DNA of 64,000 nucleotides from Hasllibacter halocynthiae (GTDB lineage Bacteria; Pseudomonadota; Alphaproteobacteria; Rhodobacterales; Rhodobacteraceae), in contig NZ_PVTT01000001.1 in NCBI RefSeq assembly GCF_003003095.1, forward strand, positions 806,001 through 870,000, in the 5' to 3' direction. Under the pieces are notes generated by a model, which was given only the letters and a program-made list of their open reading frames with translations, was not told where the DNA came from and made no database searches. The position numbers and the translations under genes were made by a program. Below, one piece after another: positions 26,082 through 38,454 of the stretch; position 1 is the stretch's first letter, and the number at the start of each line of letters is the position of its first letter.

Positions 26082-27167
26082 CTACTCCCCCTCGGGCGGG
26101 GATTGAAGGCGGGATTTCAGGGCCTGCACGTCCCGGAACAGACGTGGCAGCCGCCGCCATGCCTTCTGTATCTCGATCTGGGTTTCCATCTTCGTCGCCG
26201 GGCTGCCGAGCAGCACCCGTCCCGCCGGCGCGTTGGTGTAGATGTTCGTGCCGCCCCCCGCGACCACGTCGTCGCCGACCGTGATGTTGTCCGAGACGCC
26301 GACCTTTCCGCCGAGGACGACGCGGTCGCCGATCCGCGCGCTGCCCGCGATGCCGACGAGGCCGCAGAGAAGACAGTCCTCCCCCACCACCACGTTGTGC
26401 CCGATCTGCACGAGGCTGTCGATCTTCGTGCGGCTTCCCACCCGCGTCGGGCGGATGGTCCCGGCGTCGAGCGTCGCGTTGGCGCCGATCTCGACGTCGT
26501 CGCCGATCAGCACGCCCCCGATGGAGTGGATGCGCGTCCAAGCCGCGTCACCCTGCCCGCCCCCCTCCCCGCCGAGCGAGGCGCGCGCCGCCTCCACCCC
26601 CGAACGTTCCGGCGTGACATAGGAGAAGCCGTCGCCGCCGATCACCGCGCCGGGCTGGGCGATGAACCCGTCGCCAACGCGCACCCCGCGGGCGATGCGG
26701 ACCCCCTCGCGGATCAGCGCACCCGCCCCGAGCGCGCCCATGACCGACGCATGGGCGCCGATGCGGGCGTTCGGGCCGATCCGCGCCTCCGGGCCGATCA
26801 CCGCGAGCGGGCCGATCGACGCGCCCGCGCCGATCTCGGCGGCAGGGTCGATCACGGCGGACGGATGGACGCCGGGCGCGATGCCGGCACCGGGGTCGAG
26901 ATGCGCCGTCAGCCGGGCCAGCGCGTAGCGGGGCCGCGGCACGAAGATGGCCGCCTCGAGCCCCAGCGCCCGCCAGTCCGCGCCGTCCCAGAGGATCGCA
27001 GCGCGCGCCGCGCCCTCTCGCAGCCCTTCGGCGAACTTCGGCGACATCGCGAGGGCGAGGTCGTCCGCCCCGGCCTCCGACGGCTCGGCAGGGGCGAGGA
27101 CGGCGAGCGCGTCGTTCCCCTCTACGCGGCCGCCGAGGGCCTTCGCGATGCTGGCGACGGTGTGCAT
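26082..27167 (-). CDS. lpxD: UDP-3-O-(3-hydroxyacyl)glucosamine N-acyltransferase
   Basis: Transfers a 3-hydroxyacyl chain from ACP to UDP-3-O-acyl-glucosamine, the third step of lipid A synthesis. The 361-residue protein has a uridine-binding N-terminal domain, then left-handed beta-helix hexapeptide repeats from about residue 95. The catalytic histidine is H257 in QIGHNVVVGE, and a C-terminal helix follows. The segment ANATLDAGTI differs slightly from the usual ANTTIDRG. GGGAAGG precedes the ATG. It stands apart from the usual bamA-lpxD-fabZ-lpxA cluster and instead heads an ACP-ketosynthase set. Confidence 0.93.
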   Translation of the reverse strand: MHTVASIAKALGGRVEGNDALAVLAPAEPSEAGADDLALAMSPKFAEGLREGAARAAILWDGADWRALGLEAAIFVPRPRYALARLTAHLDPGAGIAPGVHPSAVIDPAAEIGAGASIGPLAVIGPEARIGPNARIGAHASVMGALGAGALIREGVRIARGVRVGDGFIAQPGAVIGGDGFSYVTPERSGVEAARASLGGEGGGQGDAAWTRIHSIGGVLIGDDVEIGANATLDAGTIRPTRVGSRTKIDSLVQIGHNVVVGEDCLLCGLVGIAGSARIGDRVVLGGKVGVSDNITVGDDVVAGGGTNIYTNAPAGRVLLGSPATKMETQIEIQKAWRRLPRLFRDVQALKSRLQSPPEGE

Positions 27168-27207
27168 GGCGCGACCTTCCCGGGGGCGGAGGGCCCCTTC
27201 ACGCGAT

Positions 27208-28809
27208 CTAGGTGCCGTCTGCGGGCGACGGAACCCCGGCCGCGAGCAGCGCTGCGAGGAGGCGGGCATCGCGCCCATAGACGTCGGGCCGCGTGTGCAG
27301 CGTGCCGCGATGATCGGTGAAGGCGGTCCGGTACACGAGGTGCACGGGGACCGGATCCTCGAGGTCCACGCGCCGCTCGGCCCTCGTGCCGAGGATGCTG
27401 TCGAAGAAGTCCTGCGGCTCGTCCTCCTGTGCCGCGAGGAGGTGGTAGGCGAACCCCAGCGGATCGTTCAGGCGGATGCACCCGTGCGAGAAGGCCCGCC
27501 GCTCGCGCGCGAAGAGGTCGCGGGCCGGCGTGTCGTGCAGGTAGATCGCGTAAGGGTTCGGGAACATGAACTTCACCCGCCCTAGCGCGTTCCGCGGCCC
27601 GGGGGGCTGGCGCATGGAGAACGGGAAGGTGCGGGCGGTATAGCCCGCGAAGGAGCGGCCGCGCGAGACGACGCGCCCGCTCCGGTCGATCACCTCGAGG
27701 TGCGGGACGGCGGCCGGGTTGGCCCTCAGGCGCGGCAGGTACTCGTTCACGGTGATCGAGCGGGGGACGTGCCAGGACGGGTTCACCACCATGTAGCTCA
27801 TCGACTCCGAGAACTCGGGCGTCTCGCGTCCGTCGTGGTCGGCGCCGATCACGGCGCGGGTCCGGAAGGTGACGACGCCGTCGTCGACCACGGCCGCGTG
27901 GAAATCGGCGAGGTTCACCCAGACATGGCGGGCGCCACGCTCGCGGTCCATCCAGCGCTCGCGCTCCATGGCGACGAGGACGGCGCCCAGGCGCTCGGCG
28001 GCCGGAACGTTCACCGCCTCGATGGTCGAGGCGCCGGCGATGCCGTCCACCTCGAGGCCGGAGGCTTCCTGGAAGGTGCGGACGGCTTCGGTCAGCGCGT
28101 CGTCGTAGCGCGATGATACGGAGCGCCCCATGAAGCCCATCGCGCGGAGCCGGTCCCGCAAGGCGACGACCGCCTCGCCCGACGCGCCGGGCGCGAGACG
28201 GCCGGGCGGCACGGCCGGGCCCCATCCGCCGGACCCGACGATCTCGGCGAGGCGGCGGCGCTGCATCATCAAGCGGCCGTACTCGAAGCTGCGGGGTGCC
28301 AGCGCGCGCAGGGCCTCCGCCGGATCGCCCCCGTCCATCGCGTCGAGAAGCGCGCGATCGTCCGCGCGCGGAATCTCGCGGCGGATGTCGGGATCGACCC
28401 GCGAGGGATCGATTACGCCCGAGGTCAGCGCGTGCGCGAAGTCGAGGTAGGTCTCCGTGAGCTCGACCTCGAGCCGTCCGCGCGCCTGCGGCGCCCGCGC
28501 CGCCGCGATACGGGAACGAAGGCCCTCGGCGTCCCAGCGCGCGGAAGGAAGCCCGTGGGCTTCCGCATCCCGGATCGCCTCGAGGAGCGCCCCGAGTCGC
28601 GCGCGCGAAGGGAGGTCGCCCGCCGTCCAGAGGGGGGCGAAGTCGCGCATGCGATAGAACGCGGCGACCGGTCCGTCCGCGTCCTCCAGTGCCGCCACGC
28701 CTTCGGCCACGGCGAACTGCAGGGCGGTCGGCGCCGCGTCCCGGGCGACTGCCGGTCCGCAGAGGGTGACCGCAGCGACGGCGACGGCTCGAAGGGTCGG
28801 GAAGAACAT
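27208..28809 (-). CDS. L,D-transpeptidase, YcbB/LdtD type
   Basis: A 533-residue cell-wall enzyme that forms 3-3 cross-links in peptidoglycan. A signal peptide (about residues 1-22, AVTLCGPAVA) is followed by a scaffold domain. A peptidoglycan-binding-like region (GASGEAVVALRDRL...FQEASGLEVDGIAG) comes next, then the YkuD domain with the catalytic motif HGCIRL (442-447, C444). The start has GGAG about ten bases upstream. It is divergent from a YcbK-type peptidase across 309 bp, the same functional pairing as ycbB-ycbK in enterobacteria. Confidence 0.92.
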   Translation of the reverse strand: MFFPTLRAVAVAAVTLCGPAVARDAAPTALQFAVAEGVAALEDADGPVAAFYRMRDFAPLWTAGDLPSRARLGALLEAIRDAEAHGLPSARWDAEGLRSRIAAARAPQARGRLEVELTETYLDFAHALTSGVIDPSRVDPDIRREIPRADDRALLDAMDGGDPAEALRALAPRSFEYGRLMMQRRRLAEIVGSGGWGPAVPPGRLAPGASGEAVVALRDRLRAMGFMGRSVSSRYDDALTEAVRTFQEASGLEVDGIAGASTIEAVNVPAAERLGAVLVAMERERWMDRERGARHVWVNLADFHAAVVDDGVVTFRTRAVIGADHDGRETPEFSESMSYMVVNPSWHVPRSITVNEYLPRLRANPAAVPHLEVIDRSGRVVSRGRSFAGYTARTFPFSMRQPPGPRNALGRVKFMFPNPYAIYLHDTPARDLFARERRAFSHGCIRLNDPLGFAYHLLAAQEDEPQDFFDSILGTRAERRVDLEDPVPVHLVYRTAFTDHRGTLHTRPDVYGRDARLLAALLAAGVPSPADGT

Positions 28810-29118
28810 GCTGCGGCTCCGAAGCGAATCGTCGGACCACCAGGCCCATGGGCGGGAGGTTAGGACGCTTCGCGCGGACATGCGATCACGATGCTCGGCG
28901 TTGCGTCAATGGCAGGTGCCATTGCAGATACCGCACAGGATGCCCCCGAAGCGGCAGGTTTCTGCCGAAAGGGTAACGGAATCATAAGAAAATTATTTCA
29001 CAGGTTGGTCAGCGGCGCGTGACGTGACACCAAATCGGCATGCCCTGGGCAGGGGCAGCCGGATGAACGTCGAACACGGCGCGCTGGCTTTGGGGAAGCG
29101 ACAAACGGGACAGGCAAA
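28810..29118. other. Divergent intergenic region between two cell-wall genes
   Basis: About 309 bp separate the L,D-transpeptidase start from the DUF882 peptidase start. The region holds an 8-2-8 palindrome (28907-28924), a smaller hairpin CGGCAG-GTTT-CTGCCG (28952-28967) and an unusually AT-rich stretch around 28976-29005. Both promoters must lie here, but I cannot assign -35/-10 pairs with confidence. No gene is seen. Confidence 0.5.
28907..28924. promoter_or_regulatory. Candidate operator palindrome between ldt and DUF882 genes
   Basis: CAATGGCA-GG-TGCCATTG is a perfect inverted repeat with 8-bp arms and a 2-bp centre. It is placed 98 bases from the transpeptidase ATG and 195 bases from the DUF882 ATG. 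Its symmetry and position suggest a repressor or activator site that could coordinate both genes. The cognate regulator is unknown. Confidence 0.45.
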
Positions 29119-29673
29119 ATGACAGCGATGACGCGCCGCGGCCTTCTGGCCGCCTTCGCCGCCACGAGTGTGGCTGCAGCACCAACGTTCGCCAACGCCG
29201 CCGGGTTCCTTCGGGGCGCCGGCGACATCCGGCGGCTGAAGGTCTACAACGGCCGCACGGGCGAGAGCCTCGACACCATCTACTGGATCGAGGGCAATTA
29301 CGTCGGACCCGCGATGGCCGAGATCAACCACATCTGGCGCGACTGGCGGCAGAACGAGTCGATCGAGATCGACCGCCGGACCATCGACATCGCCGCGGCC
29401 GCGCACAACCTCCTCGACGTGGACGAGCCCTACATGCTGCTCTCGGGTTATCGCAGCCCGCGCACGAACCAGATGCTGCGCTCGCGCGGAAGCGGGGTCG
29501 CGCGCAACAGCCTGCACCTGCAAGGCCAGGCCGCCGACCTGCGCCTCGGCTCGCGCTCGGTGAACCAGATCTACCGCGCGGCCTTGGCATGCAACGCCGG
29601 CGGCGTCGGGCGCTACACCTCGTCCAACTTCGTGCACATGGATTGCGGCGCCGTCCGCAGCTGGGGGCGCTGA
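29119..29673 (+). CDS. Tat-exported DUF882/YcbK-type peptidase
   Basis: A 184-residue periplasmic protein of the peptidase M15 (DUF882/YcbK) type, related to murein D,D- or L,D-endopeptidases such as MepK. A twin-arginine signal MTRRGLLAAFAATSVAA precedes cleavage after FANA. Zinc ligands of the fold are H133 and D140 in HLQGQAADL and H173 in VHMD. YRSPRTNQ is the conserved substrate-loop motif. It is divergent from an L,D-transpeptidase, which argues for joint action on 3-3 cross-links. An in-frame ATG three codons on is an alternative start. Confidence 0.9.
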   Translation: MTAMTRRGLLAAFAATSVAAAPTFANAAGFLRGAGDIRRLKVYNGRTGESLDTIYWIEGNYVGPAMAEINHIWRDWRQNESIEIDRRTIDIAAAAHNLLDVDEPYMLLSGYRSPRTNQMLRSRGSGVARNSLHLQGQAADLRLGSRSVNQIYRAALACNAGGVGRYTSSNFVHMDCGAVRSWGR

Positions 29674-29705
29674 GGCACAGCCCGGCACCTTTCCCGGCTT
29701 CCCCG

Positions 29706-29748
29706 ACGCCGCCCGGACCGCATGCGCGAATGGGCGGCGTTTTCGTTT
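29706..29748 (+). terminator. Rho-independent terminator after the DUF882 gene
   Basis: Arms ACGCCGCCC (29706-29714) and GGGCGGCGT (29732-29740) pair perfectly over nine bases, with a 17-nt loop. TTTTCGTTT follows. It lies 33 bases after the DUF882 stop and 36 bases before tRNA-Arg, separating the two transcripts. Confidence 0.75.
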
Positions 29749-29783
29749 GAACCCGCCGGCCGGGCGGGATAGCAGGCCCCCAA

Positions 29784-29860
<77 letters not shown>

Positions 29861-29861
29861 T

Positions 29862-31010
29862 ATGCCTCTCCTCCTCGTCATCGCGCTCTATGCTGCCGGC
29901 CTCGTGGCCGCGGCGCAGTTCGCCAAGTTCGGCCTCGCGCTGGAGGTGTTCGGCGCCGCCTACCCCGGGGCCGGTCCGGTGCTGGGCTGGCTGGTCTCGC
30001 TCATCTCGGGGGTCGGCGTGGTACTCGGCATGGCCGCGGGCGCGCTGGCGGCGCGAATCGGGTTGCGGCGGCTGCTGCTGGCCGGGCTCGCGCTCGGGGC
30101 GGCGTGCTCGGCCTTGCAGGCGCCGATACCGCCCCTTCCGGTCATGCTCGGGCTGCGAGTGGTCGAGGGGCTCTCGCATCTGGCCATCGTCGTCGCGGCG
30201 CCGACCCTGATGGGTACGCTGGTCCCGGCGCGGTGGCGTGGCGCGGCCATGACCCTGTGGGGCACGTTCTTCGGCGTGGGGTTCGCGCTGACGGCCTGGG
30301 TCGGCGTGCCGCTGGCCGAGATGCGGGGGCCGGGCGCCCTTCTCGTCGCGCATGCGCTGGTCGCGATCCTCGCGACGTTCGCCGTGGCGACTGTCCTTCC
30401 GCGCCGGCGGCTGGTCCCGGAAGGGCCCCGCCCGACGCTGGCCTGGATCATGGGGCGGCACCGGGCGGCCTATTCCTCGCCCTCCGTGGCGGCGCCGGCA
30501 GCGGGCTGGGTGTTCTACACGCTGACCTTCACGGCGCTGATCGTGGTGCTTCCGCCCCTTCTGCCATCCGATCAAGGGCCGTGGGTCGCGGGGGCGATGC
30601 CGCTGATCTCGATCCTCTCATCTCTGACGCTCGGGGTGGCGCTGCTTCGGCACCTGCCGGCCGTCGGGGTCGTATGCCTCGGATTGGCGGCGGCGGCGGG
30701 CATCGCGGGAACGATGACCCTGGCGATAACGCCCGCGGGGTGCCTCGCGCTCTTCGCCGCCCTCGGGCTGATCCAGGGGGCCAGCTTCGCGGCGGTCCCG
30801 CAACTGAACCCGGGTGCCGAAGCGCAATCGCTCGCCAACGGGGGACTGGCGCAGGCGGGAAACATCGGAAACCTCCTTGGCACGCCCGCTGCCTTCGCGG
30901 CAGTGGCGTTGGCTGGCCCTTGGGCGGCGCCGGCGCTGGCGGCCCTGGCCTATCTCGCGGCGTTGGGGGCGCATGCCGCGTTGGCCCGGCGGCGCGCTCA
31001 CGTCCAGTAG
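29862..31010 (+). CDS. MFS transporter starting directly after tRNA-Arg
   Basis: A 382-residue major-facilitator protein with about 12 hydrophobic helices. The first helix begins at residue 3 (LLLVIALYAAGLV), so the ATG at 29862 is needed for an intact first membrane span. A conserved loop ARIGLRRLLLAGLAL follows helix 2. The start lies one base after the mature tRNA-Arg 3' end, leaving no room for a leader or Shine-Dalgarno outside the tRNA. The 3' end overlaps the opposing radical SAM gene by 13 bases. Substrate unknown. Confidence 0.84.
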   Translation: MPLLLVIALYAAGLVAAAQFAKFGLALEVFGAAYPGAGPVLGWLVSLISGVGVVLGMAAGALAARIGLRRLLLAGLALGAACSALQAPIPPLPVMLGLRVVEGLSHLAIVVAAPTLMGTLVPARWRGAAMTLWGTFFGVGFALTAWVGVPLAEMRGPGALLVAHALVAILATFAVATVLPRRRLVPEGPRPTLAWIMGRHRAAYSSPSVAAPAAGWVFYTLTFTALIVVLPPLLPSDQGPWVAGAMPLISILSSLTLGVALLRHLPAVGVVCLGLAAAAGIAGTMTLAITPAGCLALFAALGLIQGASFAAVPQLNPGAEAQSLANGGLAQAGNIGNLLGTPAAFAAVALAGPWAAPALAALAYLAALGAHAALARRRAHVQ

Positions 31011-32134
31011 AGGAGCCGGGTGGAAGGGATCGCCTGCGACAGTGCCGCCTCCAACGCCTCGCGCATCTCGGTCATCAACGCCTTCGGGTAGACATATTTC
31101 CGTCCTCCGAACTTGTTGCGCTTCACCGCGCGCACGGCCTCGTCCATCTCGAGCGCTGTTGCCGGATACCAGCCGAGAAGGACGTCGCGTGACCCCGGCG
31201 TGAAGCGGTGGGTGATCAGCTCGGCAGTGACGTCGGCCGCCTCGGGCAGCGCGGCGGCAGCGCGGTGGAAGAGGTCGGCATAAGCGTCCCGCCACCCCTC
31301 GATCGGCATGATGGGCGCGACCGTCAGACCCACGGGATAGCCCGCGCGGGCGAGGCGGCCCATCGCGTCCAGGCGACCCTGCAGGGGGGCGGTACCCCCC
31401 TCGAACCGCCGGGTGACCGCTTCGGCGTTCACCGAGAACCGCGCACGGGTCCGGCCGCCGTGATTCGCGGCCTCCAGCGTAGAGGTACCCGCGAACTTGG
31501 TGGTGAAGCGCAAGGACATGTCCTCCGGGCGGCGGGCGAACCATTCCACCGTCTCGGCGAGGCCCCCGGTCAGCGGCTCGAAGGCCAGCGGGTCGGTGTA
31601 GCAGGACGCCTCGAAGGTCGTGCCCTCGTGCCGTCGGTGGTCCTGCCGCGAGGTGACCGTCCCTTGCCCCGCCAGCGGCGGGAGGCGATCCAGGATCTCC
31701 GAAAGGTTCGCAAAGAGGCGCGTGACCGGGGGGCCGGAGAGCGACCCGGCGAGATAGCAGTACTGGCAGTGCGCGGGGCAGCCCGTGGCCAGGTCGAAAC
31801 GCCAATCGGCCGATGGCGGGATCGGCTGCGGGCGCATGGCCGAAGGGCTGGCGACGGTGACGGCCAGGGTGGACTTGGCGCGCCGATAGGTCTCGCGCTC
31901 GGTGTCGCCGCGCAGGCCGGTGATGCGGTCGCCCTTCAGCTCGACCACCTCCGCGCCCCGGGCGGCGGCCCGCTCGGCGACGCGGACGGCGAGGGGCCAT
32001 TCGCGTGCGGCCCGGGTGATCAGGACGCGGCGGGGGCGCCATGCCTTGGCCTGGGCGGAAGGCAGCGCCTCCAACGTCTCGGGCAGCTTTCGGGGCGCCT
32101 CGGCGCGGGTGGGGGCGATGTGCGGGGCCTGCAT
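30998..32134 (-). CDS. SPL-like radical SAM protein (spore photoproduct lyase family)
   Basis: A 378-residue radical SAM protein. The cluster ligands C119, C123 and C126 lie in TGCPAHCQYCYLAGS, the arrangement of the spore photoproduct lyase-like family. EASCYTDPL supplies a cysteine in the region where SPL carries its hydrogen-donating residue. Non-sporulating alphaproteobacteria encode such proteins with unproven function; DNA photoproduct repair is a family-based hypothesis. It lies 42 bases downstream of sufS on the same strand and could be co-transcribed with the suf genes, which supply Fe-S clusters. Confidence 0.82.
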   Translation of the reverse strand: MQAPHIAPTRAEAPRKLPETLEALPSAQAKAWRPRRVLITRAAREWPLAVRVAERAAARGAEVVELKGDRITGLRGDTERETYRRAKSTLAVTVASPSAMRPQPIPPSADWRFDLATGCPAHCQYCYLAGSLSGPPVTRLFANLSEILDRLPPLAGQGTVTSRQDHRRHEGTTFEASCYTDPLAFEPLTGGLAETVEWFARRPEDMSLRFTTKFAGTSTLEAANHGGRTRARFSVNAEAVTRRFEGGTAPLQGRLDAMGRLARAGYPVGLTVAPIMPIEGWRDAYADLFHRAAAALPEAADVTAELITHRFTPGSRDVLLGWYPATALEMDEAVRAVKRNKFGGRKYVYPKALMTEMREALEAALSQAIPSTRLLYWT

Positions 32135-32176
32135 GGACAGGCAACGCCCGTCCCCGGGGGGCGGGTTTCGCGAGAC

Positions 32177-33408
<1,232 letters not shown>

Positions 33409-33412
<4 letters not shown>

Positions 33413-34017
33413 GATACGGCACCTCCCGCGGCGAGACCTAGCGCGGTCAAGAGGATGGAAAGGATCAGGACGAGCCCGAAGAATCCGACGACGAGGGCGA
33501 CGACGACCTTGCCGACCGAAGGGAAATCCTGAACGACGGCCGTGAATCCGGCCAGCATCCAGAGGACCAGCGCGAACACCGCCACCTCGAGCAGCGGCGC
33601 GAGGCCGGGCAGCAGGACCAGCACGGGCAGCGCGACCAGCCCCAGCCCGATCTGGATCGCCTGCAGCCATGTCAGCGCCAGCGTCTGCTCGGCGAAGCGG
33701 CCGGTGCCGCCCGCCGCGCGCGAAAGGCCGTGGATCACGGCCGCCGCAAGGAGGAGGCCGCCGCCGACGAAGGCCGCCGTCTGAAGCCCGTTCGGCAGGA
33801 CGAGCGGCGCCTCGGTGCCGTCGGGGGCCGTCACGGTCTCGGGCAGGGGCGCAAGAAGGAAGAACCCCTGCACTAGGATCGCCGCCAGCGTGATGACGGC
33901 GAGGAAGGCGGTCCAGTAATGCTGGACCGGCAGGCCGAGGTCGAGGACGCCGCGCATCCCTGCCCGCGGGTCGCGCACGGAGAGCCCCGCGAGGGGGAGG
34001 AGCTGCCGGAGGGCCAT
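33409..34017 (-). CDS. YIP1 family membrane protein
   Basis: A 202-residue integral membrane protein with about five hydrophobic segments: around residues 38-58, 80-97, 117-138, 142-160 and 168-195. The pattern and the N-terminal conserved stretch (LLPLAGLSVRDPRAGMRGVL) fit the Yip1-domain proteins that sit inside the suf operon of Rhodobacteraceae. Function is unknown. It follows the other membrane gene directly and overlaps sufS by four bases, so it is translated with the Fe-S machinery. Confidence 0.75.
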
Positions 34018-34518
34018 CTAGCGGACCACGGTCGACGGCCGCGCGGCGCTGAACGCGGCCCGCAGGCCGGACAGCCAGAAGAGGACGAAGGCCCCGAAGG
34101 CGACCGCCCCCACCGCCGTCAGCGAAGGCCCCCGCCCGATCATCCCCTGCGTCAGCCCGAAGAGCAGCCACGCCGGCATGGCCGCCATCAACGCCCAGAA
34201 CAGGGTCATGCGCGCCGCGAACCCCCCGATGTCCCGACGCAGGAGGCGTGCCGCCACCCGCACGCCGAGCGCGATCGCGTAGAAGAGGACCGGCGCGACG
34301 AAGATCCAAGCCATCAGCGAAGCCCCCAGGAGAGGCTGAAGTTCCACATCCGCCATCAGCGCCCGGCGTTGCAGCGCGGGCCACTGGCCGACGAAGATCA
34401 GCCCGCAGGCGAGCATCAGGTACATCAACGCGAGATCCTCGCGCCCGGTCGCGATCTTCTCGGCCTGGACGGCGCCGGGACGTCGCCACGTCCGCGCGAT
34501 ATCGGGCAGCAGGGCCAT
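34018..34518 (-). CDS. YIP1-like membrane protein in the suf operon
   Basis: A 166-residue membrane protein beginning MALLPDIARTWRRPG, with four or five hydrophobic segments. The ATG at 34518 forms a TGATG junction with the sufD stop; an in-frame ATG seven codons earlier (34539) is possible but would lie deeper within sufD. It is immediately followed by a second Yip1-type gene with no spacing. Why two small membrane proteins are embedded between sufD and sufS is not known; the arrangement suggests a membrane-linked step or simple co-regulation by iron. Confidence 0.72.
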   Translation of the reverse strand: MALLPDIARTWRRPGAVQAEKIATGREDLALMYLMLACGLIFVGQWPALQRRALMADVELQPLLGASLMAWIFVAPVLFYAIALGVRVAARLLRRDIGGFAARMTLFWALMAAMPAWLLFGLTQGMIGRGPSLTAVGAVAFGAFVLFWLSGLRAAFSAARPSTVVR

Positions 34519-35854
34519 CAGCGGCGTCGGGTCAGCCATTCCGCCAGACGGTCCCGAAGGTCCGCGGCAAGGGCGTCGTCGTCGATCTCCTCCAGCGCCT
34601 CGGCGAGGAAGGCGAGGGTCAGCAGGTCGGCCGCGTCCTCCGCCGGCACCCCGCGCGAGCGCAGGTAGAACAGCGCCGTCCCGTCGATCGCCCCCGAGGT
34701 CGAGCCGTGCGAGCAGACGACGTCGTCGGCGTAGATCTCCAACTCGGGCTTGGCGAGGAACTGCGAGTCGTCGTCGAGGAGGAGCGACTGGCTGATCTGA
34801 TAGCCGTCGGTCTTCTGCGCCCCCTCCCTCACGAGGATCTTGCCTTGGAAGACGCCCCGCGCGCCATTGCGGAGGACCTTCTTGAAGACTTGGCGACTCT
34901 CGCACCGCTCGGCGTCGTGGGTAACGAACACGGTGTCGTCGTGGTGGAAGCGCCCCGTCGCCCCGTCGCCCACGGCGGCGCCCGCGACGTGGGCCACGGC
35001 GTCGTCGCCCGACAGCTCGACCACGTGCTCGTTGCGGGTGAGGACGCCGTTCACCGTCAGTGTGAACGACTTGTAGGTCGCCTCCGCCCCGAGGCGGGCG
35101 AACATCGCCGTGGCGGCGCGCCGGTCGTGATCGCGGCCCTGCGCGCGCACATGGTGGAAGGCGGCACGGTCGGCCACGTCCACCTCCAGGCACTTGTTGA
35201 AGCGGGCGGCGGCGGGCCCGGTCTCGAGCACGGTGACCTCGGCCCCCTCCTCGACCCGCACGACATGGTGCAAGACCGCGTCCGAGGTCGCGTCCTCGTG
35301 GCGATAGACGAGATGGATCGGCCGCGCCGCCCTCCCCGTCGCACGGATCAGCACGCCGTCGGTCGCGAAGGCCGTGTTGAACGCCGCGAGGGGCCGGTCG
35401 ACGGGGTCCTGTCCGGCGGCCTCCAGCGCACCGTAGAGCCCGCGCGCCCAGTGGATGTCGGCGGCGTCCGCAAGGCGCGCGATCTCGACCCCTTCCACGG
35501 TCAAATCCCCGGAGGCGCCGGGATCGAACACGCCGTCCACGAACACGATCCGAAGCGCGTCCACCTCGCCGAAGACCTGCCCCTCGTCACCGCCCAGGGG
35601 CGCCGCGGAGGGCGCGCCCTGCCCGGTAAGGGTGGAAGGATCGGTGTAGCGCCAGTACTCGTCGGACCGGGCCGGCAGCCCCATGGCGCGCACCCGCTCC
35701 AAGGCTTCGGCGCGGGCATCGGCGGCCCAAACGGGTCCTTCGGGCGGCGAAAGCGGCGCCAGCCGGGCCTCGGTCGCATCGCGCTTGGCCTTCGCGTTCC
35801 TTGCGCGCCGGCCGTTCGGGTTCAGCCCGACGGGGGTTCCGGGATTCGCGGCCA

Positions 35855-35855
<1 letters not shown>
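34518..35855 (-). CDS. sufD: Fe-S cluster assembly protein SufD
   Basis: A scaffold-complex subunit that pairs with SufB and the ATPase SufC to build 2Fe-2S/4Fe-4S clusters. The 445-residue protein has the SufBD core beta-helix (LNTAFATDG, ETGPAAARFNKCLEVDV) and the conserved C-terminus VCSHGSTSGAIDGTALFYLRSRGV, with the histidine known to be important in SufD. The ATG at 35855 overlaps the sufC stop in TGATG; a GTG one codon earlier is also possible. The N-terminal 45 residues are basic and variable. Confidence 0.94.
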
Positions 35856-36610
<755 letters not shown>

Positions 36611-36619
36611 GTGATCGTC

Positions 36620-36930
36620 CTAGCTCAGTGTGACGGCGGTGCCGGAGACGCTGACCATCAGCATGGAATCCCCGATCACCTCGTAATCCAGGTCGACGCC
36701 GATCACGGCGTCGGCGCCCAACTCGCCCGCGCGCTCCTCCAGCTCCCGGAAGGCGACGTCGCGCGCGTCGGCGAGCTTCCCCTCGTAGGCCCCGGAGCGG
36801 CCGCCGATCACGTCCGTGATCCTGGCGAACACGTCGCGGAAGACGTTCGCGCCCATGATCGCCTCGCCCACGACGACGCCGTGATAGCGCTGGACGGACC
36901 GCCCCTCGACCGAGTTCGTCGTCGTGACGA

Positions 36931-36934
<4 letters not shown>
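36620..36934 (-). CDS. YbjQ/DUF74 family protein
   Basis: A 104-residue protein of the YbjQ (heavy-metal-binding domain) family. Conserved parts are [24 protein letters not shown] at the start, an [18 protein letters not shown] segment, and [16 protein letters not shown] near the end. Family members form pentamers, but no biochemical role is proven. It overlaps sufB by ATGA and lies nine bases before sufC, inserted between two obligate partner subunits. Involvement in iron or cluster homeostasis is an inference from position. Confidence 0.85.
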
Positions 36935-38445
<1,511 letters not shown>

Positions 38446-38454
38446 GATACCTCC

